Both the position numbers and the translations under genes were made by a program. The notes below the pieces were generated by a model. That model ran no database searches, was not told the DNA's origin, and saw only the letters and a program-made list of their open reading frames with translations. Of a DNA stretch of 64,000 nucleotides, positions 34,339 through 42,920 are shown piece by piece; position 1 is the stretch's first letter; every line of letters starts with the position of its first letter. Source of the stretch: Thalassovita sp. (GTDB taxonomy: Bacteria > Pseudomonadota > Alphaproteobacteria > Rhodobacterales > Rhodobacteraceae); assembly GCF_963691685.1 (NCBI RefSeq), contig NZ_OY829290.1:1054001-1118000 (forward strand), written 5' to 3'.

Positions 34339-35481
34339 TTACATTTTGCAGTCAGCCGCATAGGCGTCTGCGTGGTCGGTCAGGCCGGTTGCGATGATTT
34401 TGTTGGTGTAAACGTCACCTTCTTTGATCACTTCACGAACATAGATGTTCTGGATCGGGTGGTTGTTTGCACCAAATTTGAAATCACCCCGGACCGAGTC
34501 GAACTCAGCCGCTTTCAGCGCCGCACGGAAGGCATCCCCGTCTTTGATGTCTGCCTTATCCATTGCCGAAATCAGCAGGTTAGCAGTGTCAAAGCCCTGG
34601 CTTGCGTAGAGCGACGGCAGACGACCATAGGCTTCCTGGAAGGAGGTCACAAAGGCCGCGTTGGCTGCGTTGTCGATGTCCTTGTTCCACTGGCTGGTGT
34701 TCTTCACACCCAGCGCCGCGTCGCCAACCGCCTGCAGGATGCCCTGATCAAACGAGAAGGCCGGGCCAACCACCGGCAGGTCCACGCCGCTGTCGGCATA
34801 CTGCTTGAGGAAGGAAATCCCCATACCGCCGGGCAGGAAGAAGTAGACGCTATCTGCGCCCGAGGCACGGATCTGCGCGATTTCAGCCGCATAGTCGGTC
34901 TGGCCCAGTTTGGTGTAAACCTCACCCGCCAGATCACCTTCGTAGAAGCGTTTGTAACCGGTCAGCGCGTCTTTGCCCGCCGGGTAGTTCGGCGCCAGGA
35001 TGAAGCTGTTCTTCAGGCCATCACCATTGGCATAGGCACCCGCAGCTTCGTGCAGGTTGTCATTCTGCCAGGCCACGTTGAAGTAGTTCTGGTGGCAGCC
35101 TTTGCCGGCCAGCGGCGACGGACCAGCGTTGGGCGACAGGTAGATTTTGCCCTTTGCTGTTGCAGCAGGCACCACAGCCATGGCCAGGTTCGACCAGATG
35201 ATACCGGTCATCACGTCAACCTTTTCGGACTGGATCATCTTATCGGCCAGCTGCACTGCGATATCGGGTTTGCGCTGGTCGTCTTCGATCACCACTTCCA
35301 GATCGCTGCGGCCCGCTTGGTTCACCGCCAGCATGAAGCCGTCACGCACGTCGATGCCAAGGCCAGCGCCACCGCCCGAAAGGGTGGTGATCATGCCAAC
35401 TTTGACGCCCTCGGCCTGAACCGCCCCTGCGGCGGCCATCGCTGCCATGGACGCGGCCATGACCAGAGACTTGAATTTCAT
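34339..35481 (-). CDS. LIV-type periplasmic substrate-binding protein, aromatic-acid cluster
   Basis: The 380-residue protein has a Sec signal peptide (MKFKSLVMAASMAAMAAAGA, cleaved near VQA). It then has the type-I periplasmic-binding fold (VKVGMITTLSGGGAGLGIDV; VPAATAKGKIYLSPNAGPSP). It captures the substrate for LivHMGF. Location between the transporter genes and the 2-aminobenzoate CoA ligase suggests an aromatic carboxylate ligand. The upstream 139 bp contain a GTTTGAAA-type motif shared with the monooxygenase promoter region. Confidence 0.9.
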   Translation of the reverse strand: MKFKSLVMAASMAAMAAAGAVQAEGVKVGMITTLSGGGAGLGIDVRDGFMLAVNQAGRSDLEVVIEDDQRKPDIAVQLADKMIQSEKVDVMTGIIWSNLAMAVVPAATAKGKIYLSPNAGPSPLAGKGCHQNYFNVAWQNDNLHEAAGAYANGDGLKNSFILAPNYPAGKDALTGYKRFYEGDLAGEVYTKLGQTDYAAEIAQIRASGADSVYFFLPGGMGISFLKQYADSGVDLPVVGPAFSFDQGILQAVGDAALGVKNTSQWNKDIDNAANAAFVTSFQEAYGRLPSLYASQGFDTANLLISAMDKADIKDGDAFRAALKAAEFDSVRGDFKFGANNHPIQNIYVREVIKEGDVYTNKIIATGLTDHADAYAADCKM

Positions 35482-35500
35482 TGTCTTTCTCCCTGTTTTT

Positions 35501-35522
35501 TATGTTTGAAACGTTTTGAAAC
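35501..35522. promoter_or_regulatory. Candidate MarR-type operator upstream of the binding-protein gene
   Basis: TATGTTTGAAACGTTTTGAAAC contains a near-direct repeat of TTTGAAAC around AAACGTTT. The GTTTGAAA element also appears at 42793-42800, before the monooxygenase operon. It lies 20 bp upstream of the binding-protein ATG, where repressor binding would block initiation. Recognition by the cluster's MarR protein is inference. Confidence 0.4.
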
Positions 35523-35620
35523 TCACGCTTTCACAGTTCGCCCCTGCCCATGGATGTCAAGCTTATTGTCGCTTGTTTCTCTCCTATGGTGTTGATCAGG
35601 ACCGCATTTCACAATTGGTC

Positions 35621-37249
35621 TTAAGACCCTTCCCCGTCCGCACGCAGCTGGAACCTCTGAATTTTTCCGGTGGCGGTTTTCGGCAGGGCCTGCCGGAACC
35701 GCACCGCCCTTGGATATTTGAACGGCGCGATGGTGGCCTTCACATGGTCCTGCAGCGCCTTCACCATCGCCTCATCTGCGGCGAAGCCGTCGTTCAGCAC
35801 CACATGGGCCTCCACGATATGGCCCCGCTCACTGTCGGGCGCGCCAACCACGCCGCATTCGCTGACCGCCTCATGTGACAGCAGCGCCGCCTCAACCTCA
35901 GGACCCGCGATGTTGTAGCCGGATGAGATGATCATATCGTCGTTGCGCGCCGCGAAGTGGAAGTAGCCATCGGCGTCCCGGGTGAAACTGTCACCGGTGA
36001 TGTTCCAGCCATCGCGCACATAGACCTGCTGGCGTGCATCGTTCAGGTAACGACAGCCCGTGGGCCCGCGCACCGCAAGGCGGCCCACCTCACCATCGGC
36101 AACCTCATTCATCTGATCATCCACCACCCGGGCCTCATAACCGGTCACCGGGCGGCCGGTGCAGGCGGGCTGGTGATCGTCAAAGCGGTTGGTGACAAAG
36201 ATATGCAGCATCTCCGTCGCGCCGATGCCGTCCAGCATTGGCTTGCCGGTTTTCTCCTGCCACTCGGCATAGATCGGGGCGGGCAGGGTTTCCCCTGCCG
36301 ACACCGCCGCGCGCAGCGAAGACAGATCCGCGCCCTCATCCATTGCCTGCAACATCACCCGATAGGCGGTTGGGGCGGTGAAACAGACGGTGGCTTTGAA
36401 CTTCTCGATGATGTCGATCATGCTGGGCGGTGAGGCATTTTCCAGCAGGGTCGCCGCCGCGCCAAACCGCAGCGGGAAGATCGCCAAGCCGCCCAGGCCA
36501 AAGGTAAAGGCCAGCGGTGGTGAGCCCACAAAGACATCTTCGGGCGTGACCTTCAGAACTTCTTTGGCATAGCCATCGGCGATGATCAGCAGATCGCGGT
36601 GGAAATGCATGGTTGCCTTCGGCTCACCTGTGGTGCCCGAGGTGAAGCCCAACAGCGCCACGTCATCCCGGCCGGTTTTCACTGCGTCAAACTTCACCGG
36701 CTTTTCCAGTGCCAGCCGGTCCAGCTCAGCATCGTGGTTGGATGTGCCGTCAAAGCCGACCACTGTTTTCAGGAACTTGCTTGTTTTGGCGCATGCGGTG
36801 ATTTCATCCATCAGGCGGGTGTCACACAGCGCATGGCTGATTTCAGCCTTGTCGACGATCGCCGCCAATTCGCTGGCGCGCAGCATTGGCATGGTGTTGA
36901 CCACCACCGCGCCCACCTTGGTTGCCGCCAGCCAGCAGGCGACCATCGCAGGGTTGTTGGCCGAGCGGATCAGCACCCGGTTGCCCGGCTTGATCCCTAG
37001 GTTTTTCACCATCGCATGGGCCAGACGGTTGGTCCAATCGGTCAGCTCTTTGTAGGTGCGGCGCCGGCCGTTGCCGATCAGTGCCGTATGATCGCCAAAG
37101 CCTTTGTCGACCATCGCATCGGTCAGCTCAACCGCGGCATTCAGATAGTCAGGATAGTCAAACCCCTCCAGCTGAAAGGCGGGCCACTGGTCAATCGGCG
37201 GCAGCCCGTCGCGGGCAAATGTATCAATATGCGCGCTTGGTCCCAGCAT
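35621..37249 (-). CDS. 2-Aminobenzoate/benzoate-type CoA ligase
   Basis: This 542-residue AMP-forming ligase has the P-loop LLGFTSGTTGEPKATMHFH, the A5-type motif DGIGATEMLHIF, the Asp of GWNITGDSF and the catalytic Lys of LPKTATGKIQRF. The overall sequence resembles aryl-CoA ligases of the 2-aminobenzoate type. It activates the aromatic acid to its CoA thioester in the cytoplasm as the first pathway step. It is last in the minus-strand catabolic operon, 3 bp after the acyl-CoA dehydrogenase. Substrate specificity is inferred from the monooxygenase/reductase gene upstream. Confidence 0.87.
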   Translation of the reverse strand: MLGPSAHIDTFARDGLPPIDQWPAFQLEGFDYPDYLNAAVELTDAMVDKGFGDHTALIGNGRRRTYKELTDWTNRLAHAMVKNLGIKPGNRVLIRSANNPAMVACWLAATKVGAVVVNTMPMLRASELAAIVDKAEISHALCDTRLMDEITACAKTSKFLKTVVGFDGTSNHDAELDRLALEKPVKFDAVKTGRDDVALLGFTSGTTGEPKATMHFHRDLLIIADGYAKEVLKVTPEDVFVGSPPLAFTFGLGGLAIFPLRFGAAATLLENASPPSMIDIIEKFKATVCFTAPTAYRVMLQAMDEGADLSSLRAAVSAGETLPAPIYAEWQEKTGKPMLDGIGATEMLHIFVTNRFDDHQPACTGRPVTGYEARVVDDQMNEVADGEVGRLAVRGPTGCRYLNDARQQVYVRDGWNITGDSFTRDADGYFHFAARNDDMIISSGYNIAGPEVEAALLSHEAVSECGVVGAPDSERGHIVEAHVVLNDGFAADEAMVKALQDHVKATIAPFKYPRAVRFRQALPKTATGKIQRFQLRADGEGS

Positions 37250-37252
37250 CGC

Positions 37253-38410
37253 TCACTCCCCTAAATGGTTCGCCATCGCCTGTCGGGCGATGATGACACG
37301 CTGCACGTCTGATGCTCCCTCATAGATGCGCAACGCTCTGATTTCGCGGTAGAGTTTCTCTACCGTTTCGCCTGACTTGACCCCGTCACCGCCATGCAGC
37401 TGCACGGCGCGGTCGATGATCTGCTGGGCTTGATCTGTGGCAAACAGCTTGGCCATGGCGGCTTCGCGTGTGACACGCGGCGCGCCCATGTCTTTGGCCC
37501 AGGCCGCGCGGTAGATCAGCAGGGCGGCGGCATCGACCTCCATCGCCATATCGGCGATGTGGCCCTGCACCATCTGCAACTCAAACAGCGGCGCGCCCTG
37601 AACCTCTCGGGCCTGCACCCGGGCCAGCGCCTCATCCAGTGCGCGGCGGGCAAAACCAAGCGCGGCTGCCGCCACGGTGGTGCGGAACACATCCAGTACC
37701 GACATGGCGATTTTGAACCCCTGACCGGGATGCCCCAGCATCGCGCTGGCCGGAATACGGCAATCGGTAAAACGCAGGGTTGCCAATGGATGCGGCGCAA
37801 TGGTTTCCAGCCGTTCCACCACTTCAAAGCCGGGCAAATCTGCCGGCACGATAAAGGCCGACAGTCCTTTGGCGCCCGGCGCTTCGCCTGTGCGGGCAAA
37901 CAGCGTGTAGACGTCCGCGATGCCGCCGTTGGAAATCCACGTCTTTTCACCGTTGAGGATGTAGTCATCCCCGTCACGCACGGCGGTCATGGTGGAATTG
38001 GCAACATCTGATCCCGACTGTGGTTCGGTCAGGGCAAAGGCGGAAATCGCCTGCCCCGACCGCGTGAGTGGTAGCCAGTGGGATTTCTGTTCTTCGGTGC
38101 CAAAAAGCGTGATCGCGCCGGTGCCAAGCCCCTGCATCGCAAAGGAAAAGTCCGCCAGACCGTCATGGCGCGCCAATGTCTCGCGGGTCAGGCAGAGGGT
38201 GCGCACATCCAGTTTTTCCTGCCCCTCAGCGGCGGAGTGTTTGGCCCAGCCACCTGCGCCAAGCGCCTTGACCAGCGACCGGCAGGCCGCATCGGTATCG
38301 CTGTGATCTATATCGGCCAGCGCCTCTGCGGCCCAGGTGTCCAGATCAGCCGCATAAGTGGCATGGTGTGGCTCAAAAAACGGCCAGGAGAGGAAGGATT
38401 TATCTGCCAT
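37253..38410 (-). CDS. Acyl-CoA dehydrogenase
   Basis: The 385-residue flavoenzyme of the acyl-CoA dehydrogenase fold has the features FALTEPQSGSDVANSTMTAV, GEKTWISNGGIADVYTLFAR and, at the C-terminus, AVQLHGGDGVKSGETVEKLYREIRALRIYEG split over the last helices, with the catalytic Glu expected in IYEGASDVQ. It probably oxidises a ring-derived or alicyclic CoA ester. The start overlaps the enoyl-CoA hydratase stop. Confidence 0.9.
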   Translation of the reverse strand: MADKSFLSWPFFEPHHATYAADLDTWAAEALADIDHSDTDAACRSLVKALGAGGWAKHSAAEGQEKLDVRTLCLTRETLARHDGLADFSFAMQGLGTGAITLFGTEEQKSHWLPLTRSGQAISAFALTEPQSGSDVANSTMTAVRDGDDYILNGEKTWISNGGIADVYTLFARTGEAPGAKGLSAFIVPADLPGFEVVERLETIAPHPLATLRFTDCRIPASAMLGHPGQGFKIAMSVLDVFRTTVAAAALGFARRALDEALARVQAREVQGAPLFELQMVQGHIADMAMEVDAAALLIYRAAWAKDMGAPRVTREAAMAKLFATDQAQQIIDRAVQLHGGDGVKSGETVEKLYREIRALRIYEGASDVQRVIIARQAMANHLGE

Positions 38411-39222
38411 CAGTTGCCCTCAAACACCGGTTTTTCTTTCGCCACAAAGGCGCGGTAGGCGCGTTCGAAATCGGTGGTCTGCATGCAGATCGCCTGCGCC
38501 TGTGCCTCGACCTCGATCGCCTGTTCCAGACCCATGTTCCATTCCTGGTTCAGCTGAGTCTTGGTGATCCCGTGGGCAAAGGTCGGCCCCGCCGCCAGAC
38601 GCTGCGCCAGTTTCACGGCCTCAGCCTCCAGTGCCTCGGCGTCATGCAGGTTGTTCCAGAACCCCCAACGTTCACCCTCAGCCGCACTCATCGTGCGCCC
38701 GGTGTAAAGCAGTTCCGCCGCACGGCCCTGACCAATGATCCGGGGCAGCATGGCGCAGGCCCCCATATCGCAGCCCGCCAGACCCACACGGGTGAAGAGG
38801 AAGCCACATTTGGCCTCGGGCGTCGCCAGCCGTAGGTCCGAGGACATGGCGATGATGGCCCCGGCACCGACACAGACGCCATCAACGGCGGCAATAATAG
38901 GCTTGCCGCAGCCGATCATCGCCTTGACCAGATCACCGGTCATGCGGGTGAAGGCTAAGAGGTCCTTCATATCCATATCAACCAGCGGGCCGATGATGTC
39001 ATGCACATCCCCGCCAGAACAGAAATTGCCGCCGTTGGAGGCGAAAATCACCACGTCCACATCCTCGGCATAGACCATATCGCGGAAGGTATCGCGCAGC
39101 TCTGCATAGCTGTCGAAGGTCAGCGGGTTCTTGCGATCGGGGCGGTTCAGACGGATCGTGGCGATCCGGTCTTTCCATTCCCAGATAAAGTGTTCGGGGC
39201 TCAGGTCAGCCATTTTTGTCAT
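38410..39222 (-). CDS. Enoyl-CoA hydratase/isomerase-family protein
   Basis: The 270-residue crotonase-fold protein has an oxyanion-hole region ASNGGNFCSGGDVHDI and a second segment AVDGVCVGAGAIIAMSSDLR. The catalytic Glu pair is not obvious, so hydratase, isomerase or ring-cleaving hydrolase activity are all possible. ATG 39222 follows GGAAGGA. Upstream codons to 39315 lie within marR, whose end it overlaps by 17 nt. Confidence 0.87.
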   Translation of the reverse strand: MTKMADLSPEHFIWEWKDRIATIRLNRPDRKNPLTFDSYAELRDTFRDMVYAEDVDVVIFASNGGNFCSGGDVHDIIGPLVDMDMKDLLAFTRMTGDLVKAMIGCGKPIIAAVDGVCVGAGAIIAMSSDLRLATPEAKCGFLFTRVGLAGCDMGACAMLPRIIGQGRAAELLYTGRTMSAAEGERWGFWNNLHDAEALEAEAVKLAQRLAAGPTFAHGITKTQLNQEWNMGLEQAIEVEAQAQAICMQTTDFERAYRAFVAKEKPVFEGN

Positions 39223-39673
39223 CTTGGGATCCTTCCAGATGATGCAGCATTTTGCGGATTGTATCGAGTTTGCCATGACCGAGGCTGGCGAACAGCTTGT
39301 CGACCTCGGCTTCATGGGCGGCGGCCAGTTCTTCGAACCAGGCGCGCCCCTTTTCTGTCAGCTCCACCATCACCACACGGCGATCCTCGGCCGAAGGGGT
39401 GCGGCTCGCGTAGCCGTCCTTTTCCAGCCGTTCGACCACGGTGGTGGCATTGCCGTTTGAGACCAGCAAACGTTGGCTCAGCTCGCTCATCTTCAAGGGC
39501 GCAGCTTCGCGGTGCAGGGCGGCGGCCACGTCAAAGCGGGGCAGGGTGGTGTCATAGTTCACCCGCAGAAATTCCCGCAGGTGGTTTTCGGTGCTGCGGG
39601 TCAGCCGCAGCAGCCGGATCCAGGTGCGCAGCCGGCGCTGCGACAGGGGGGTATCATGCGTGCTCTCGCTCAC
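39206..39673 (-). CDS. MarR-family transcriptional regulator of the aromatic-acid cluster
   Basis: The 155-residue winged-helix protein (LKMSELSQRLLVSNGNATTVVERLEKDGY is the DNA-binding helix pair and EDRRVVMVELTEKG the wing) has a GTG start overlapping the SDR stop. MarR proteins in aromatic clusters commonly repress until an aryl-CoA thioester binds. The repeated GTTTGAAA elements before the monooxygenase and the binding-protein genes are candidate sites. Being encoded inside the operon it would autoregulate. Confidence 0.88.
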   Translation of the reverse strand: MSESTHDTPLSQRRLRTWIRLLRLTRSTENHLREFLRVNYDTTLPRFDVAAALHREAAPLKMSELSQRLLVSNGNATTVVERLEKDGYASRTPSAEDRRVVMVELTEKGRAWFEELAAAHEAEVDKLFASLGHGKLDTIRKMLHHLEGSQDDKNG

Positions 39674-40413
39674 AGCTCACCCCCCGCAATGGGCAGCGCC
39701 TGCCCGTTGATGCCCTCAGACCCCGGCCCACACAGCCACAGCGCCGCCGCAGTGACCTCAGCGGGCTGGATCAGCCGTTTCTGCGGATTGTGTTTGGCCA
39801 GTTCCTTGCGGGCGGCGTCTTCATCCATGCCGGTTTTGTCGATGATATTGGCCACCGACCGGTCGGTCATTTCAGTGTCCAGAAAGCCGGGGCACAGCGC
39901 GTTTACCGTCACCGGTTTTTTCGCCACCTCCTGCGCCACGGCGCGGGTCATGCCGACCACACCGTGTTTCGCCGCCGTATAGGCGCTGACATAGCCGTAG
40001 CCCTTCAGCCCCGCCGTGGACGCGACCGAAATCAACCGTCCCCAACCGGTGAACTGGTTCAACCCTTCGCGCAAGGTCAGGAAAACGCCGGTCAGGTTGA
40101 CCGCCATCATGGCGTTCCACTGCTCCAGCGTGGTGCGGCCAAAAGGGGCGGTATCTGCGGCACCCGCATTGGCGATTACCACATCACAAGGCCCTGCAGC
40201 GGCAAACATCGACCGGACTGAGGTTTCATCGGTCACGTCACAGATCACCGGGCGGATTTGATCGCTGCCGTCGGCCACAGCCTCCAACGGGGCGCTGCGG
40301 CGGCCCGCGATGACCACTTTGGCGCCCGCCGCGGCAAAGCCCCGGGCCATATCGGCCCCGACGCCCGTGCCGCCGCCGGTGATCAGCACCTGTTTTCCGC
40401 TCAGATCGGTCAT
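39670..40413 (-). CDS. SDR-family oxidoreductase (3-hydroxyacyl-CoA dehydrogenase-like)
   Basis: The 247-residue short-chain dehydrogenase has the cofactor motif TGGGTGVGADMARGFA, the NAG motif IANAG, a catalytic Ser in SVASTAG and the YxxxK of YTAAK. AGRRS after beta-2 suggests NADP(H). It fits the 3-hydroxyacyl-CoA dehydrogenase step after the hydratase. It overlaps the monooxygenase gene by 4 nt. Confidence 0.9.
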   Translation of the reverse strand: MTDLSGKQVLITGGGTGVGADMARGFAAAGAKVVIAGRRSAPLEAVADGSDQIRPVICDVTDETSVRSMFAAAGPCDVVIANAGAADTAPFGRTTLEQWNAMMAVNLTGVFLTLREGLNQFTGWGRLISVASTAGLKGYGYVSAYTAAKHGVVGMTRAVAQEVAKKPVTVNALCPGFLDTEMTDRSVANIIDKTGMDEDAARKELAKHNPQKRLIQPAEVTAAALWLCGPGSEGINGQALPIAGGEL

Positions 40414-42704
40414 ACGCGGATCATCTCCTGCTGCTTTTGCGCCAGACGGTAGGCCTGATCACGGCCTGCATAGTAAGGCGCGGGCCAGTGGATCTGCTGA
40501 TCGCCCATCTCCACCGCGGCATGCAGCGTCCAATAGGGATCGCTCAGATGCGGACGGGCCAGGCAGACCAGATCAGCACGTCCTGCCAGCAGGATCGAGT
40601 TGGCGTGATCGGTCTCATAAATGTTGCCCACCGCCATGGTCGGGATCTGCAGATCGTTGCGGATCCGGTTGGAAAACGGCGTCTGGAACATGCGGCCATA
40701 GACCGGCTGCGCCTCGACCGAGGTCTGACCGGCGCTGACGTCGACGATATCGACACCGGCTTCGCGGAACATGCGGGCGATCTCCACCGCCTCTTGCGGG
40801 GTGACGCCATCCTCACCCAGCCAGTCATTGGCCGAAATCCGCACCGACATCGGCTTGCCCTCAGGCCAGACCGCGCGCATCGCTTTGAACACCTCCAGCG
40901 GGTAGCGCATCCGGTTTTCCAGACTGCCGCCATACTCATCGCCACGCTGGTTCGACGCGGGTGAGATGAAGGAGGAGATCAGATAGCCATGCGCCGCGTG
41001 CAGCTCGATCATGTCAAAGCCACAGCGCCCGGCCATTTCGGTGGCCTGCACAAAATCATCACGGATTTGGTCCATCTCGGCGCGGGTGATTTCACGCGGT
41101 GTGGCGTTGCCCGCCGACCACGGAATGGCCGAGGCCGAAACCAAATCCCAATTGCCGTCCTTCAACGGCGCATCCATCTCCTCCCAGCCCACCTGGGTGG
41201 AGCCTTTGCGGCCCGCATGGCCAATCTGACAGCAGATCTTGGCCTCGGTTTCGGCATGGACGAAATCGACCAGACGTGTCCACGCCGCCTCATGTTCCGG
41301 CGCATAGAGGCCGGGGCAACCGGGGGTAATCCGACCATCGGCGCTGGTGCAGGTCATTTCGGTGTAAACCAGCCCCGCGCCGCCCTTGGCGCGTTCGGCG
41401 TAATGCACAAAATGCCAATCGGTCGGGCAGCCCTCTACCGCCTTATACTGCGCCATGGGGGAGACCACGATGCGGTTCGCCAATTCCATATCGCGCAGTT
41501 TGAACGGCACAAACATCGGTTTGCGCGCCGGTGCATCGGCATCCATGCCGGCCTCGGACTGGAACCAGCGCTCGGCCTCGGCCAGCCATTCAGGATCCCG
41601 CAGCCGCAGGTTTTCATGGCTGATCCGCTGCGACCGGGTCAGCAGGTTGTAGTTGAACTGCACCGGATGCTGATCCAGATAGCGCTCCACTTCTTCGAAC
41701 CATTCCAGTGAGTTACGCGCGGCAGACTGCAGGCGCAGCACCTCCAGACGGCGTTCCTCCTGGTACCGTTTGAAGGCGCCTTCCAGCGTCGGTTCCGAGT
41801 TGACGTAATCCGCCAGCGCAATGGCGCTGTCAAAGGCCAGTCGCGACCCAGACCCGATCGAGAAATGCGCCGTGGCCGAGGCATCGCCCAGCAGCACCAC
41901 GTTTTCATGATACCACTGGTCGCAGTTCACCCGCGGGAAGTTGATCCAGACCGCCGAGCCGCGCAAATGCGCCGCGTTCGACATCAGATCATGACCGCCC
42001 AGGTACTTCTCAAAGATCTTGCGGCAGGTCTCTACGGTTTCTTCCTTGGACATGTCGGCAAAGCCCCATTTGTCCCAGGTCTCCTGCTGGCATTCGACGA
42101 TGAACGTCGCGGTGTTGTCGTCAAACTGATAGACATGCGCCCATAGCCAGCCATGCTTGGTCTTCTCGAAAATGAAGGTAAAGGCGTCGTCAAACTTCTG
42201 ATGGGTGCCCAGCCAGATGAACTTGCACTCGCGATTGTCGATGTCGGGTTTGAAGACGTCTTCGTATTCTGTCCGCACCCGCGAATTCAGACCATCGGCG
42301 GCGACCACCAGATCGTAATCCTTGCGGTATTCCTCAGCCGTTTTGAACTCAGTCTCAAACCGCAGATCAACGCCCAGCTCCCGGGCGCGTTCTTGCAACA
42401 GGATCAGCATCTGTTTGCGGCCAATGCCGGCAAAACCGTGGCCACCGGATACGGTGCGCACGCCGTTGTGTTCCACCGCAATGTCATCCCAATAGGCAAA
42501 GTGATCGCGGATCGCGTCACAGCTTTTGGGGTCATTGCCCTGCATCCGTTCCAGCGCGTCATCAGACAGCACAACACCCCAACCAAAGGTGTCATTGGCG
42601 CGGTTGCGCTCCAGCACTGTGACGTCGTGGCTGGGATCGCGCAGTTTCATGCTAATAGCAAAATAGAGCCCGGCCGGGCCGCCCCCTAGGCAGATGACTT
42701 TCAC
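40410..42704 (-). CDS. Bifunctional 2-aminobenzoyl-CoA (or salicylyl-CoA) monooxygenase/reductase
   Basis: The 764-residue fusion has an N-terminal FAD monooxygenase domain (GGGPAGLYFA at 7-16; VVAADGLNSRVR; VVLLGDASATAHFSIGSG) over ~1-385. This is joined to an Old-Yellow-Enzyme-type FMN domain over ~395-764 (VSPMAQYKAVEGCPTDWHF; ELHAAHGYLISSFISPASN; GNIYE). This architecture is that of the 2-aminobenzoyl-CoA monooxygenase/reductase of aerobic anthranilate degradation in Azoarcus evansii, and of the annotated salicylyl-CoA 5-hydroxylase/oxidoreductase. It hydroxylates and then reduces the ring as a CoA thioester. First gene of the six-gene operon. Confidence 0.9.
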   Translation of the reverse strand: MKVICLGGGPAGLYFAISMKLRDPSHDVTVLERNRANDTFGWGVVLSDDALERMQGNDPKSCDAIRDHFAYWDDIAVEHNGVRTVSGGHGFAGIGRKQMLILLQERARELGVDLRFETEFKTAEEYRKDYDLVVAADGLNSRVRTEYEDVFKPDIDNRECKFIWLGTHQKFDDAFTFIFEKTKHGWLWAHVYQFDDNTATFIVECQQETWDKWGFADMSKEETVETCRKIFEKYLGGHDLMSNAAHLRGSAVWINFPRVNCDQWYHENVVLLGDASATAHFSIGSGSRLAFDSAIALADYVNSEPTLEGAFKRYQEERRLEVLRLQSAARNSLEWFEEVERYLDQHPVQFNYNLLTRSQRISHENLRLRDPEWLAEAERWFQSEAGMDADAPARKPMFVPFKLRDMELANRIVVSPMAQYKAVEGCPTDWHFVHYAERAKGGAGLVYTEMTCTSADGRITPGCPGLYAPEHEAAWTRLVDFVHAETEAKICCQIGHAGRKGSTQVGWEEMDAPLKDGNWDLVSASAIPWSAGNATPREITRAEMDQIRDDFVQATEMAGRCGFDMIELHAAHGYLISSFISPASNQRGDEYGGSLENRMRYPLEVFKAMRAVWPEGKPMSVRISANDWLGEDGVTPQEAVEIARMFREAGVDIVDVSAGQTSVEAQPVYGRMFQTPFSNRIRNDLQIPTMAVGNIYETDHANSILLAGRADLVCLARPHLSDPYWTLHAAVEMGDQQIHWPAPYYAGRDQAYRLAQKQQEMIRV

Positions 42705-42770
42705 GAATTTCCCTCCAGCAGGTGTGTGGTTTTCCCTGTCGCTGGAGCAACGGTAGCGCGATCTGAATTT

Positions 42771-42800
42771 ATTTCAAGCTTAAATGTTTTGAGTTTGAAA
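42771..42800. promoter_or_regulatory. Candidate MarR-type operator before the monooxygenase operon
   Basis: ATTTCAAGCTTAAAT (42771-42785) is nearly palindromic and is followed by GAGTTTGAAA (42791-42800). ATTTCAA at the left and TTGAAAT at the right form a larger inverted repeat. It lies about 70-95 bp upstream of the monooxygenase start on the minus strand. The TTTGAAA element recurs at 35504-35510. Confidence 0.45.
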
Positions 42801-42853
42801 TGTTTGTGCGACGCGGATCACAGGTGCTGACGGCCGTTGTTTTTATGAAAATG

Positions 42854-42896
42854 TGGGGGGGAGGGGGTGGGGTGGCGCCCCTTATGGCCGCCACCC
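42854..42896. other. G-run and strong hairpin between the nitronate monooxygenase and monooxygenase operons
   Basis: Plus-strand G tracts of seven, five and four bases separated by single bases (42854-42872) could form a G-quadruplex. GGGTGGCG (42870-42877) pairs with CGCCACCC (42889-42896). On the minus strand the hairpin follows the nitronate monooxygenase stop by 24 bp and may terminate it, though the trailing tract is C rather than T. Confidence 0.4.
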
Positions 42897-42920
42897 GGAA
42901 TTTACATCACGGCCTGAGAA

